Assembly (NCBI RefSeq): GCF_001005295.1
Contig: NZ_LBMK01000003.1
Coordinates: 813,060-877,059, forward strand
Direction of reading: 5' to 3'
From: Streptomyces yangpuensis
GTDB taxonomy: Bacteria; Actinomycetota; Actinomycetes; Streptomycetales; Streptomycetaceae
Length of the DNA: 64,000 bases
The notes beneath the pieces were generated by a model. That model did not search any database. It saw nothing but the letters and a program-made list of their open reading frames with translations, and was not told the origin of the DNA. Made by a program: the position numbers and the translations under genes. Of this stretch, positions 8,748 through 18,400 are shown one piece after another. Position 1 is the stretch's first letter. Each line of letters begins with the position of its first letter.

Positions 8748-9779
8748 GTGGAACGACGTACGACCGAACGGCTGCTCAGGGCGCGCGCACAGGCGATCGG
8801 GGACGGGGTCCGGGAGGACTCCGTCGCCGCTGTCCTGGACCGGGTGCTGGCCGTCCAGGCGCAGGACCTGCCCGCGGCGGAGCTCGGGCTGCGGGTGCGG
8901 GCCCGCGGGCTGACACAGGAGGCGGTGCGCCGGGCCACCGACACCGAACGCACCGCGGTGCGCGGCTGGTTCATGCGCGGCACCCTCCAGCTGGTGCCCG
9001 CCGCCGACGCCCGCTGGCTGCTGGCCCTCTTCGGCCCCGTGCACCTGGCGCTCGCCGCACGGCGCCTGCGCGAACTGGGCCTGGACGAGGCCCTGTGCAC
9101 CCGCTCGGAGCGGGTCATCACCGACGCGATCGCGGCGGAGGGCCCCCTGACCCGCGCCGGGCTCACGCAACGGCTCACCACCCTCGGCGTCGAGCCGAAG
9201 GGGCAGTCAGCCTTCCACCTCATCCGCCGCGCCGCCCTCGCCGGCCTCATCTGCCACGGACCGCAGCGGGACGGCGAGGCCACCTTCGTCCTCCTCGACG
9301 ACTGGCTCCCCGCCACCGGACCACTCCCGTACACCGGGGAAGCGGCCGTACGGGAACTCGCGCGGCGCTACCGCGCGGCCCACGGACCCGCCGACGCGGC
9401 GGACTTCGTCCACTGGTCGGGGCTGAAGACCACGACGGGCAGGAACGCCTGGGCCGCCGTACGGGACACCGGTCCCGAGGACCCGCCCGTCCCCGGGGAA
9501 CCCGACGTACGGCTGCTGCCGGCCTACGACAACTACCTGGTCGGCTACCGCAGCCGGGACCTGTCGGTGCCCGCGGAGCACGAGCGCCGGGTCTGGCCCG
9601 GCGGCGGCCAGATCCGGGCCACCGTGCTGGTCGACGGCCTGGCCGTCGGCACCTGGTCCGGCGGCCGCCGCGGGGCGCCGGTCAAGGTCGATCCCTTCCC
9701 CGGGACCGAGCCGGTGAGCCCCGCCGTGGCCGCCGGGATCGCCCGCGAGAGCGCCGACATCGCACGCTTCTCCACCTGA
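8748..9779 (+). CDS. AlkZ-like (HTH_42 family) DNA glycosylase, candidate self-resistance protein
   Basis: A 343-aa protein of the winged-helix HTH_42 superfamily, starting GTG 13 bases after the PPTase. It shows the catalytic QxQ motif as Gln37-Ala-Gln39, the numbering I recall for AlkZ of the azinomycin producer. QxQ marks the AlkZ-like branch, while E. coli YcaQ has QxD. AlkZ-like enzymes excise bulky alkylated bases or unhook interstrand crosslinks, and in several clusters (azinomycin, hedamycin, trioxacarcin) they protect the producer. Its place between the PPTase and the exporter in an NRPS operon favours resistance. A non-cluster repair role, with chance placement, is the alternative. 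An ORF extension upstream exists, but the start chosen gives the family's N-terminus. Confidence 0.82.
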   Translation: MERRTTERLLRARAQAIGDGVREDSVAAVLDRVLAVQAQDLPAAELGLRVRARGLTQEAVRRATDTERTAVRGWFMRGTLQLVPAADARWLLALFGPVHLALAARRLRELGLDEALCTRSERVITDAIAAEGPLTRAGLTQRLTTLGVEPKGQSAFHLIRRAALAGLICHGPQRDGEATFVLLDDWLPATGPLPYTGEAAVRELARRYRAAHGPADAADFVHWSGLKTTTGRNAWAAVRDTGPEDPPVPGEPDVRLLPAYDNYLVGYRSRDLSVPAEHERRVWPGGGQIRATVLVDGLAVGTWSGGRRGAPVKVDPFPGTEPVSPAVAAGIARESADIARFST

Positions 9780-9811
9780 GCTCATCGCATGTCTACAAGC
9801 GGTCTATAGTC

Positions 9812-9848
9812 CCGGAATCCATAACCGGGGCCCAACCCGGGGTCCATA
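9812..9848 (+). repeat. Three imperfect 12-bp direct repeats before the exporter gene
   Basis: CCGGAATCCATA (9812-9823), CCGGGGCCCA (9825-9834, degenerate) and CCGGGGTCCATA (9837-9848) lie in the 119-base gap upstream of the MFS gene. The spacing of 12-13 bases puts the copies on nearly the same helix face, so they could be binding sites for a regulator. The gap is less GC-rich than the flanking genes, as expected for a promoter. No regulator can be assigned. Confidence 0.4.
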
Positions 9849-9898
9849 GCGTCAGTGCCGTCCGACAATTCCGTACCCAATCAGAAAAGGGCGTCGAC

Positions 9899-11176
9899 AT
9901 GGCACTCGGTCGGCATTCCGATTTCAATCGCCTGTGGTTCGGGCAGACCGTCAGCAACTTCGGCGACAAGATCTCCCTTCTGGCACTGCCGACCCTCGCG
10001 GTCGTGGTGCTGGACGGTGGAGCCTTGGAGGTCGGCGTGCTCGGCGCGCTGCGCTTCCTCCCCTTCCTGCTGCTCGCCCCGATCGCCGGGCTGGTGGCCG
10101 ACCGGGTCTCCAGGCGCACCGTCATGATCGTCGCCGACCTGGGCCGTTTCCTGGCCCTGGCCACGATTCCGCTGGCGTTCGCGCTCGACTCCGTCACCAT
10201 GACGCACATCTTCATCGTGGCCGGCATCACCGGCTGCCTCACCACCTTCTTCGAGGTCTCGTACCAGTCCTGGCTGCCCCAGCTCATCGGTACCGAGAAC
10301 CTCATCGAGGGCAATACCAAGCTCCAGATCAGCCGCAGTGTCGCCGAGGCGGTCGGCGCCGGCGCCGGTGGCGCGCTCATCCAGCTGCTCGGCGCCGCAC
10401 GCGCCATCACCGCCGACGCGTTCACCTTCCTCATCTCGCTCATCGCCCTGCTGGTCATCCGCCACCGGGACGTGCGCGAGCGGACCGAGGAGCGGAAGGC
10501 CTCCGCGAAGGCGGAGATGAAGGAGGGCATGAAGACCCTCTTCGGCAACCCGGTCCTGCGCGGCCTGTTCACCGCCAACGTCGTGGTCAACCTCGGTGCC
10601 GCGATGGGCGACGCCATCCTCATCGTCTACGCCTACAAGGAGCTGAACCTCAGCCCCGGCCAGGTCGGTGCGGCCTTCGCCGTCATGTCGGTCTTCGTCA
10701 TCGTCGGCGCGGTCCTCTCCGAGGTCGTCTCCAAGAGCCTCTCGGTCGGCCGCCTCCTGGTGATCACCGCGGTCGTGCTCGGCGCCGGCTACATCCTGGT
10801 GCCGACGGGCGGCGCGGTCGGCGGCTTCGTCGGACTGATCGTGGTCCAGGCCATCATCGGCTTCGTCTCCCCGATGTTCGACATCCACGTCCTCAGCCTC
10901 GTGCAGGGTGTCACCCCGAACGAGCAGATGGGCCGCGTCAGCGGCACCGCACTCTCCGCGGTGTACGGCGCCCTGTCCCTCGGCTACTTCGCCGGCGGCG
11001 CGCTCGGCGAGGCGATCGGCCTGACCGGCGGCCTCGCGGTGGCCGGTGCCGTGACCATCGTCGGCGGTCTGACCCTCCTCACCGGCCCGGTCGCCAAGAT
11101 CAAGGAAATGCCGGGCGGCGACGACACCGCCGAGGAGGGATCTCCGGCCTCGGACGAGGCCAAGGTCACCGCCTGA
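9899..11176 (+). CDS. MFS exporter
   Basis: A 425-aa integral membrane protein with about 12 hydrophobic segments. It begins with the FNRLWFGQTVSNFGDK signature common in the macrolide-efflux/EntS-like (MFS_3 type) group and has the loop GLVADRVSRRTVM after TM2. A central charged loop (RTEERKASAKAEMKEG) separates two six-helix halves. The ATG has AAAGG eight bases upstream. A strong hairpin follows the gene, so it is probably its own transcription unit within the cluster. Export of the peptide product, or drug resistance, is the likely role. Confidence 0.88.
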   Translation: MALGRHSDFNRLWFGQTVSNFGDKISLLALPTLAVVVLDGGALEVGVLGALRFLPFLLLAPIAGLVADRVSRRTVMIVADLGRFLALATIPLAFALDSVTMTHIFIVAGITGCLTTFFEVSYQSWLPQLIGTENLIEGNTKLQISRSVAEAVGAGAGGALIQLLGAARAITADAFTFLISLIALLVIRHRDVRERTEERKASAKAEMKEGMKTLFGNPVLRGLFTANVVVNLGAAMGDAILIVYAYKELNLSPGQVGAAFAVMSVFVIVGAVLSEVVSKSLSVGRLLVITAVVLGAGYILVPTGGAVGGFVGLIVVQAIIGFVSPMFDIHVLSLVQGVTPNEQMGRVSGTALSAVYGALSLGYFAGGALGEAIGLTGGLAVAGAVTIVGGLTLLTGPVAKIKEMPGGDDTAEEGSPASDEAKVTA

Positions 11177-11190
11177 CGGTCCGGTCCCAC

Positions 11191-11224
11191 GGGAGCGGGT
11201 GCCCGCCCAGCGGCACCCGCTCCC
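11191..11224 (+). terminator. Hairpin terminator after the MFS gene
   Basis: A perfect 13-bp inverted repeat: arm GGGAGCGGGTGCC at 11191-11203, an 8-base loop, and arm GGCACCCGCTCCC at 11212-11224. It starts 15 bases after the exporter stop. There is no T-tract, as is common in Streptomyces. Confidence 0.75.
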
Positions 11225-11230
11225 GACATC

Positions 11231-11325
11231 CGCACACGCCCGCACGGGCACACCCGTACCCCGCAGCGCCCGCACGCCCGCGCCCGCACGCCCGCACCCG
11301 CACGCCCGCGCCGCCATCCCGCGGC
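11231..11325 (+). repeat. CGCACGCCCG-type low-complexity tract upstream of an NRPS gene
   Basis: The leader of the C-A-PCP-TE gene is built almost wholly of short repeated CCCGCACG/GCCCGCAC words without G-rich pairing partners. It codes for nothing convincing. Such C-rich, structure-poor tracts occur just after terminators and can act in Rho-dependent termination; that reading is inference. Confidence 0.4.
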
Positions 11326-11370
11326 GCGCCCTGCCGTACTCCCTCTCCCGAAGACGCACGGAGGCTCAAG

Positions 11371-14300
11371 GTGAGCGAGTCCCTCGCCGAACGCATAGCC
11401 GCACTGCCGAAGTCCCGCAGGGCACTGTTCCAGGCCCTGACGGGCCGCACCGGCGGGCGCGCCGCCGTACGGGAGGACCCCGAGCCGGCACCCCGTGACC
11501 CCGCGGACCCGCCGGTGCTCTCCTTCGCACAGCGCCGGCTGTGGTTCATCGACCAGCTCCAGCCCGGCAGCCCCGCCTACAACGTGCCGGTGGCCACCCG
11601 CATCCGCGGCCCGCTCGACGTCCCCGCCCTGCACGCGGCGCTCCAGGACATCGTCGACCGCCACGAGGTCCTGCGCACCGTCTACACCTACCAGGAGAGC
11701 GCCACCGAGGCCCTGCCCCGGGTGGTGGACGGCTTCCGGCTGCCCCTGCCGCTGACCGAACTGCCCGACGAGGAATCCGTCCGGCCGTTCTACGACGCGG
11801 ACGCGGGCGCCCCCTTCGACCTGGCCGGCGCCGTCCCGCTGCGGGCCCGGCTCGGCCGCCTCGGCGCCGAGGACCACGTCCTCGTCCTCAACCTCCACCA
11901 CATCGTCACCGACGGCTGGTCGATGCGGATCCTCTACACCGAACTGGAGCGCGCCTACGCCGCCCGCACCGGTGCCCCCGCCGAGCCGAACGCCCCGCTC
12001 GCCCTCCAGTACGCCGACTTCGCGACCTGGCAGCGCCGCCGCGTGAGCGGCGACCGGCTGGACGGGCTCACCTCCTTCTGGCGGGAGGAGCTCGGCGGAG
12101 CCGCCCCCGTGGACCTGCCCACCGACCGGCCCCGGCCCCCCGTCTTCGGGCACGCCGGAGCCTCCCGCTACATTGACCTGCCGCCCCGGCTCATCGCCCG
12201 GCTCAGGGAGTTCGGCAAGGCCGAGGGCGCCACCCTCTACATGACGATGCTGGCCGGCTTCGCCGCCACCCTGCGCCGCTGGACCGGCCAGGAGGACATC
12301 GTCGTCGGCACCTCCGTCTCCGGCCGCGACCACCCGGCGTTCAGCGAACTCATCGGCTTCTTCGTCAACACCCTGCCGCTGCGCATCAGAACCGGCGGCG
12401 ACCCCGGCTTCGCCGAACTGGTCCGCGCCACCCGGCACACCACCCTCCAGGCGTACGCGCACCAGGAACTGCCCTTCGACCTCATCGTCGACACGCTCGG
12501 CCTGCCCCGGGACCCGAGCCGGCCGCCGCTCACCTCCGTGATGTTCCTCCTCGACGAGACCCCGGACACGGCGCCCGGTCTCGCGGGCCTGGCCACCGAG
12601 CCCATCGACTTCTCCTCGCACGCCACCAAGTACGACCTCATGATCAGCGTCCACGACACCGGAACCGCGGTCCGCGCCCTCGTGGAATACCCCCCCGACC
12701 TGTTCGACGCCTCGACCGTGGACCGGCTCCTCGGCCACTTCCTCACCACCCTCGAAGGCGCCGTCGACCGCCCCGACACCCCGCTGTCCGCGCTGCCGCT
12801 GCTCACCGACGCCGAGCGGCGCGCCGCCCTGGACGACTGGAACGCCACCCGCGCCCCCTTCCCCCAGGACGCCTGCCTGCACCACCTCTTCGAACAGCAC
12901 GCCGACCGCCGCCCCGACGCCCCCGCCGTGGTCCTCGGCGGACTCGGCGGCTGGAGCGTCACCTACCGGGAGCTGGAGGAGCGCGCCAACCGGCTCGCGC
13001 ACCGGCTCGTCGAGGCCGGGGCCGGCCCCGACCGGACCGTGGCCCTGTGCCTGCGCCGCGGCCCCGGCCTGGTCACCGCGATCCTCGCCGTCCTCAAGGC
13101 GGGCGGGGCCTACGTACCCCTCGACCCGGACTACCCCGCCGAACGCCTCGCGCTGCTGCTGAAGGACGCCGCGCCGCCCATCGTCGTCTCCGACGCCGAA
13201 CTCGTCGGCCGGCTGCCCGTCCCCGCCGGCACCGCCCGGGTGCTCCTGGACACCGACCGCGCCGCCCTCGCCGAGCTGCCCGCGACCCGGCCCGAGGTCC
13301 CCGTCACCGCCCGGGACCTCGCCTACGTCATCTTCACCTCGGGCTCCACCGGCACCCCCAAGGGCATCGCCCTGGAACACCGCGGCGTCGTCAACAACCT
13401 CCTCGACCTCAACCGCTCCTACGGCATCGGCCCCCAGGACTCCGTCCTCGCCCTGTCCTCGCCCAGCTTCGACATGAGCGTCTACGAAACCCTCGGGATC
13501 CTGGCCGCGGGCGGCACACTCGTCCTGCCCGACCCCGCCGCCGCCAAGGACCCGGCCCACTGGGCCGACCTCGTCGAACGGCACGGCGTCACCGTCTGGA
13601 ACTCCGCCCCCGCCCTCCTCGGCCTCCTCGTCGACCAGCTCGAACACGCCGGCGGCCCGCGACTGCCCAGGCTGCGCACCGCGTTCCTCGGCGGCGACTG
13701 GATCCCCGTCACCCAGCCCGACCGGATCCGCGCCTTCGCACCGGAGCTGTCCTTCGCGGCACTCGGCGGGGCGACCGAGGCATCCATCCACTCCGTGGAG
13801 CACCGGGTCGGCCGGGTCGACCCGCAGTCGACGAAGCTCCCGTACGGCCGCCCCATGGCCAACCAGCACACCTACATCCTCGACCCGCACGACCGCCTCG
13901 TCCCCGTCGGCGTACCCGGCGAACTCCACCTCGGCGGCGTCGGACTGGCCCGCGGCTACCTGAACCGGCCCGAGCTCACCGAGGAGAAGTTCGTCCACGT
14001 CGAGCTGGAGCCCGGCCGCACCGAACGCCTCTACCGCACCGGCGACCTGGCCCGCTACGGCACGGACGGCACCATCGAACTCCTCGGCCGCACCGACTTC
14101 CGGATCAAGCTCAACGGGCTCCGCATCGAACCGGGCGAGGTGGAGAGCGCACTGCAGGGCCGCCCCGGCGTCCGCGAGGCCGTCGTCGCCGCCCGCCGGA
14201 CCGCCGCCGGCTCCGACCGCCTCGTCGGCTACGTCGTCCCCGAGGACGGCGCCGACCTCGACACCGCCGCCCTGCGGACCGCGCTCGGCGCGGTCCTGCC

Positions 14301-15459
14301 CCCGCACTGCGTCCCCGCGGAACTGGTCCTGCTGGAACGGCTGCCGCTGAGCCCCAACGGCAAGGTGGACCGGGGCGCCCTGCCCGAGCCGCGCCCCGCC
14401 GCCCCGGCCCCGGACCGGCCCGCCGCCGTCGCACCGGCGGGCGGCGACCCCGTCGCCCTGCGGATCGCCGCCGTCTGGGCCGAGGTCCTCGGCGTGGCCG
14501 AAGTGGCCCCCGACGCCGACTTCTTCGCCCTCGGCGGGGACTCCTTCGCCGCCGTGCGCGCCGTCCGGGCCATCGCCGCCGCGCTGCCGGACGGCGGGGC
14601 CGCCGCCCTGCGCGTCGTCGACCTCTTCAGCAACCCGACCCCCGTCGGCCTCGCCGCCCGCAGCGCCGAACTCGGCGGCAGCGGGGCGCAGGCGCACCGC
14701 CTGCTGCACCGGCTCACCCCCGAACGCCCCGCCGGCACCACCGCCCTGACCCTGGTCTGCTTCCCGCACGGCGGCGGCGACGCCATCGCCTACCAGCCCC
14801 TCGCGGCCCAGCTCCCGCCGCACATCGAGCTCCTGGCCGTCTCCCCGCCCGGACACGACCCGCTGCGCCCCGGCCCGATGCTGCCCGTCCCCGACTTCGC
14901 GGAACTCGCCGCCCAGGAGATCTCCCGCACCGTGCGGGGCCCGTACGCCGTCTACGGCCACTGCGCCGGAGTCGTCACCGCGCTGGAGACCACCCACGTC
15001 CTCGAACGCCTGGGGCAGCGGCCGATCGCCCTGGACCTCGCCGCCGCCCTCCCCGAGGAGGACCCTGAGTACGCCCTGGAGATGGAGCGGGTATCCGGCG
15101 ACGACGACCTCGTCGCCTACCTGACCACCATGGACGGCTTCGACGGCGTCCTCGACGACCGCGACCTCACCGCCGTCCTGCGGATGGTCCGCCACGACAT
15201 GACCGAGGCCGCCCGCTTCTTCGCCCGTACCCCCGGCGGCTACGAGCAACCCCTGACCACCCCGCTCACCTGCATCATCGGCGACGCCGACGACGCCACC
15301 GAGGGCTACGAGGACGGCTACCGCGCCTGGGGCCGGTACGCCGCCGACGTGTCGCTCGCCGTGATCCCCGGTGGCCGCCACTACTTCGCCAAGCACCTGC
15401 CCGACCGCCTCGCCGCCCTGCTCGCAGACCTGCACCGCAACGGAGGAAACCATGTCTGA
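11371..15459 (+). CDS. NRPS C-A-PCP-TE with a cysteine nucleophile in the TE
   Basis: A 1362-aa synthetase with a GTG start behind GGAG. A short N-terminal helix (LPKSRRALFQALTGR) looks like a docking or linker segment. C domain about 45-480 with intact HHIVTDG; A domain about 500-1000 with A3 FTSGSTGTPKG and A10 NGKVDRG; PCP with LGGDSF near 1054; TE about 1120-1362. My pocket read is D-M-Y-N-F-G-L-I-H-K, which shares six of ten positions with the Cys code DLYNLSLIWK, so a small polar residue such as Cys or Ser is possible but unproven. The TE elbow is GHCAG (Cys1198, TGC at 14962-14964) where most TEs have GHSxG; GDADD and GGRHYF supply the likely Asp and His. Cys-TEs are known from obafluorin and sulfazecin, where strained rings form. 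This TE-bearing module precedes two more NRPS genes, so gene order is not assembly order. Confidence 0.9.
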   Translation: MSESLAERIAALPKSRRALFQALTGRTGGRAAVREDPEPAPRDPADPPVLSFAQRRLWFIDQLQPGSPAYNVPVATRIRGPLDVPALHAALQDIVDRHEVLRTVYTYQESATEALPRVVDGFRLPLPLTELPDEESVRPFYDADAGAPFDLAGAVPLRARLGRLGAEDHVLVLNLHHIVTDGWSMRILYTELERAYAARTGAPAEPNAPLALQYADFATWQRRRVSGDRLDGLTSFWREELGGAAPVDLPTDRPRPPVFGHAGASRYIDLPPRLIARLREFGKAEGATLYMTMLAGFAATLRRWTGQEDIVVGTSVSGRDHPAFSELIGFFVNTLPLRIRTGGDPGFAELVRATRHTTLQAYAHQELPFDLIVDTLGLPRDPSRPPLTSVMFLLDETPDTAPGLAGLATEPIDFSSHATKYDLMISVHDTGTAVRALVEYPPDLFDASTVDRLLGHFLTTLEGAVDRPDTPLSALPLLTDAERRAALDDWNATRAPFPQDACLHHLFEQHADRRPDAPAVVLGGLGGWSVTYRELEERANRLAHRLVEAGAGPDRTVALCLRRGPGLVTAILAVLKAGGAYVPLDPDYPAERLALLLKDAAPPIVVSDAELVGRLPVPAGTARVLLDTDRAALAELPATRPEVPVTARDLAYVIFTSGSTGTPKGIALEHRGVVNNLLDLNRSYGIGPQDSVLALSSPSFDMSVYETLGILAAGGTLVLPDPAAAKDPAHWADLVERHGVTVWNSAPALLGLLVDQLEHAGGPRLPRLRTAFLGGDWIPVTQPDRIRAFAPELSFAALGGATEASIHSVEHRVGRVDPQSTKLPYGRPMANQHTYILDPHDRLVPVGVPGELHLGGVGLARGYLNRPELTEEKFVHVELEPGRTERLYRTGDLARYGTDGTIELLGRTDFRIKLNGLRIEPGEVESALQGRPGVREAVVAARRTAAGSDRLVGYVVPEDGADLDTAALRTALGAVLPPHCVPAELVLLERLPLSPNGKVDRGALPEPRPAAPAPDRPAAVAPAGGDPVALRIAAVWAEVLGVAEVAPDADFFALGGDSFAAVRAVRAIAAALPDGGAAALRVVDLFSNPTPVGLAARSAELGGSGAQAHRLLHRLTPERPAGTTALTLVCFPHGGGDAIAYQPLAAQLPPHIELLAVSPPGHDPLRPGPMLPVPDFAELAAQEISRTVRGPYAVYGHCAGVVTALETTHVLERLGQRPIALDLAAALPEEDPEYALEMERVSGDDDLVAYLTTMDGFDGVLDDRDLTAVLRMVRHDMTEAARFFARTPGGYEQPLTTPLTCIIGDADDATEGYEDGYRAWGRYAADVSLAVIPGGRHYFAKHLPDRLAALLADLHRNGGNHV

Positions 15460-18400
15460 TCTCGCCGAACGGCTCGGCCGCCTGCCCCAGGGACAGCGCT
15501 CCCGGCTGCTGGGCAGGATGCGCAACCAGATGACGGCCGGCGTGGGCCGCCGCGTCGAGCTCAAGCGCGCCGACCACGGACCGCGTTCCCGCTCCTCCTT
15601 CCAGCAGGAGCAGATGTGGTTCGTCGACAAGCTCGGCGCCGGCAAGGCCCGCAACAACATAGCCCTCTCCATAGCCCTCGGCGGTCCCCTGGACCGGGCC
15701 GCCCTGCACGAGGCCCTCAACGCCGTCGTCTCCCGCCACCAGGTGCTCCACAGCAAACTCGTCGAGATCGACGGCGTCCCCTGGCAGGAGCCCGTCCCCT
15801 CCTTCGTGCTCGGCGTCCAGAGCACCGACCTGTCGGGCAGCGAGGACGCCGACCGCGAACTCGCCGAGCTCACCGCGGCCACCGCCGCCGCCCCCTTCGA
15901 CCTGGCCGCCGCACCGCCCGTCCGCGCCCAGCTCGTACGCCTCGCCGCGGACCGGCACGTCCTGCTCTGGGTCGTCCACCACATCGCCTGGGACCCCGGC
16001 TCGACCCGGATCTTCACCGAGGAACTGACCAGCAGCTACGCCGCGGCCGCCGCCGGCCGGCGCCCCGAGGCGCCGAGACTCGCCGTCGAGTACGCCGACT
16101 TCGCGGCCTGGCAGCGGGCCAAGCTGGAGAACGACGAGCACGGCCGGGCACTCGCCGCCAAGTGGCGCCAGATCCTCGCCGGCGCCGTCGCCACCGAGGT
16201 CATGCCCGACCACCCGCGCGGCCCCGAGACCAAGGGCGACGGCCGCGGCCTGAAACTGACCCTCGACCAGAAGCTGCTGGACCGGCTCACCGAACTCGCC
16301 GACGGCAGCAGCACCACCGTCTTCACCACGCTGCTGGCCGCCTTCAACGCCCTGCTGCGGCACTGGACCCGGACCGAGGACGTCGTCGTCGGCACGGCCA
16401 GCGCCTCCCGCCCGCACCCCGACCTGGAACAGGTCATCGGCTGCTTCGTCCAGATGATCACCCTGCGGACCGAGGTCACCGACGGGCTGACCTTCCGCGA
16501 GCTCGTCACCCGCACCGCCGCCTCCGTGATGGACTCCTTCACCAGCAGCGAGCTGCCCTTCGAGCAGGTAGTGGAGGCCGTCCGGCCGGTCCGCGACCCA
16601 CTGCGCCACCCGCTCTTCCAGATCGAGTTCACCTCGCTCGGCCGCTGGGGCACCCACCGCGCGCAGGCCGCGGACGTCGAGTTCACGATGGACCAACTGC
16701 ACGACGGCGCGGCCAAGTTCGACATGAGCTTCCTCGTCGGCGAGAACGACGGCCTGGAACTCTCCCTCGAATACAACACCTCCCTCTACCGGCACGGCAC
16801 GGCCAGTGCCCTCCTCACCGCCTTCCGGCAGGTCCTGGAACAGGTCGCCGAGAACCCCGACCTCAAGGTCGGCGACATCAGCCTGGTCGAGGAGCCCGCC
16901 GCCTCCCGGCACGCCCGCGAGCTCTCCCGCGGCGGCCCCGTCGACGAGGCCGCCTGGACCACCACCCTCGACCGCGCCTTCCGGGAGCGCGCCACCATCC
17001 ACCCCGACGCGACCGCCGTCCGGCACGGCACCACGCGGCTGGACTACGCGGCGCTCGACCGCTGGTCCGAGGCCATCGCCCACCGGCTGCGCGACCGCGG
17101 CGTCGGACACGGCGACCCGGTCGCCGTGTGCGTGGCCCGCGGCCCGGCCGCCGTCGCCGGCGTCCTCGGCGTCCTCAAGGCGGGCGCCCACTACATCCCG
17201 GTCGACCCGGCCGCCCCGGCCGAGCGGACCCGCACCGTCCTGGCCGACGCCAAGGTCCGCCACGCCCTCGTCGACGAGAGCGCGCAGCTGCCCGTACCGC
17301 TGGAACTCGTGAACACCGGGACCGCGGCACCCGTCCGCGAGGTCCCCTCCCTCGCCCTCAGCTCCACCCCCGCCGACCTGGCCTACGTGCTCTACACCTC
17401 CGGCAGCAGCGGAACCCCGAAGGGGGTCATGATCGAGCACCGCTCGGTCACCCACTTCTCCCGCACCATCGCCAAGGCCTACGAGATCAAGGCCGAGGAC
17501 CGGGTCCTGCAGTTCGCGCCCCTCACCTTCGACGTCTCCGTCTTCGAGATCTTCACCACCCTGCTCGCGGGCGGCTCGCTCGTCATCGCCACCGACGAGG
17601 AACGCCGCGACCCCGCCCTGCTCCAGGCCCGGATGCGCGAGGACGCGGTGACCGTCGCCGAACTCCCGCCCGCACTCCTGCCGCTGCTCGACCAGGCGGC
17701 CCTGCCGGACCTCCGCCTGGTCTCGGTGGGCGGCGAGGCCTTCCCCGGCCGGCTCGTCGCCGAATGGACCGCGGGGGAGCGCCGTTTCGTCAACGGCTAC
17801 GGCCCGACCGAGGCCACCGTCGCCGTGACACTGATGGACTGCACCGGCAGCTACGACCGCAACCCGCCCATCGGCCGCCCCATGCCGGGCCACCAGGCCT
17901 TCGTCCTCGACGAGCGGCTGCGCCCCGTCCCGCCCGGTGTCCCCGGCGAACTGTGCGTGGCCGGCCCCGGCGTGGCCCGCGGCTACCTGGGCCGCCCCGA
18001 CCTCACCGCCGAACGCTTCGCGGACAACCCGTATGCCGACGGCCCCGAGACCGCCCGCCTCTACCGCACCGGTGACCTCGTGCGCTGGCTGCCCGGCGGG
18101 AACCTCGACTTCCTCGGCCGCACCGACCGCCAGCTCAAGGTCCGCGGCCACCGCATCGAGCCCGGCGAGGTCGAGGCAGTCCTGACCGGGCACCCCTCCG
18201 TGCAGCAGGCCGTCGTGGTGGCCCAGCCCGCCGCGGGCGGCGAGCGGATGCTGGCCGCCTACGTCACCGTCGAGCAGGTCGGCTCCTACGCCTCCGAGGT
18301 CGCCGACGCCGAGGGCCTGCGCGCCTACACGGCCGTCCGGCTCCCCGGCTACATGGTCCCGGTCGTCGTCGTCCTGGACGAACTGCCGCTGACCCCGCAC

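Noticed and set aside
9934..11370. An in-frame N-terminal extension of the C-A-PCP-TE protein back to 9934
   Set aside because: It runs through the MFS gene in another frame, crosses a strong terminator and is Arg/Pro/Gly-rich. The GTG at 11371 has a ribosome site and starts a docking-like helix.
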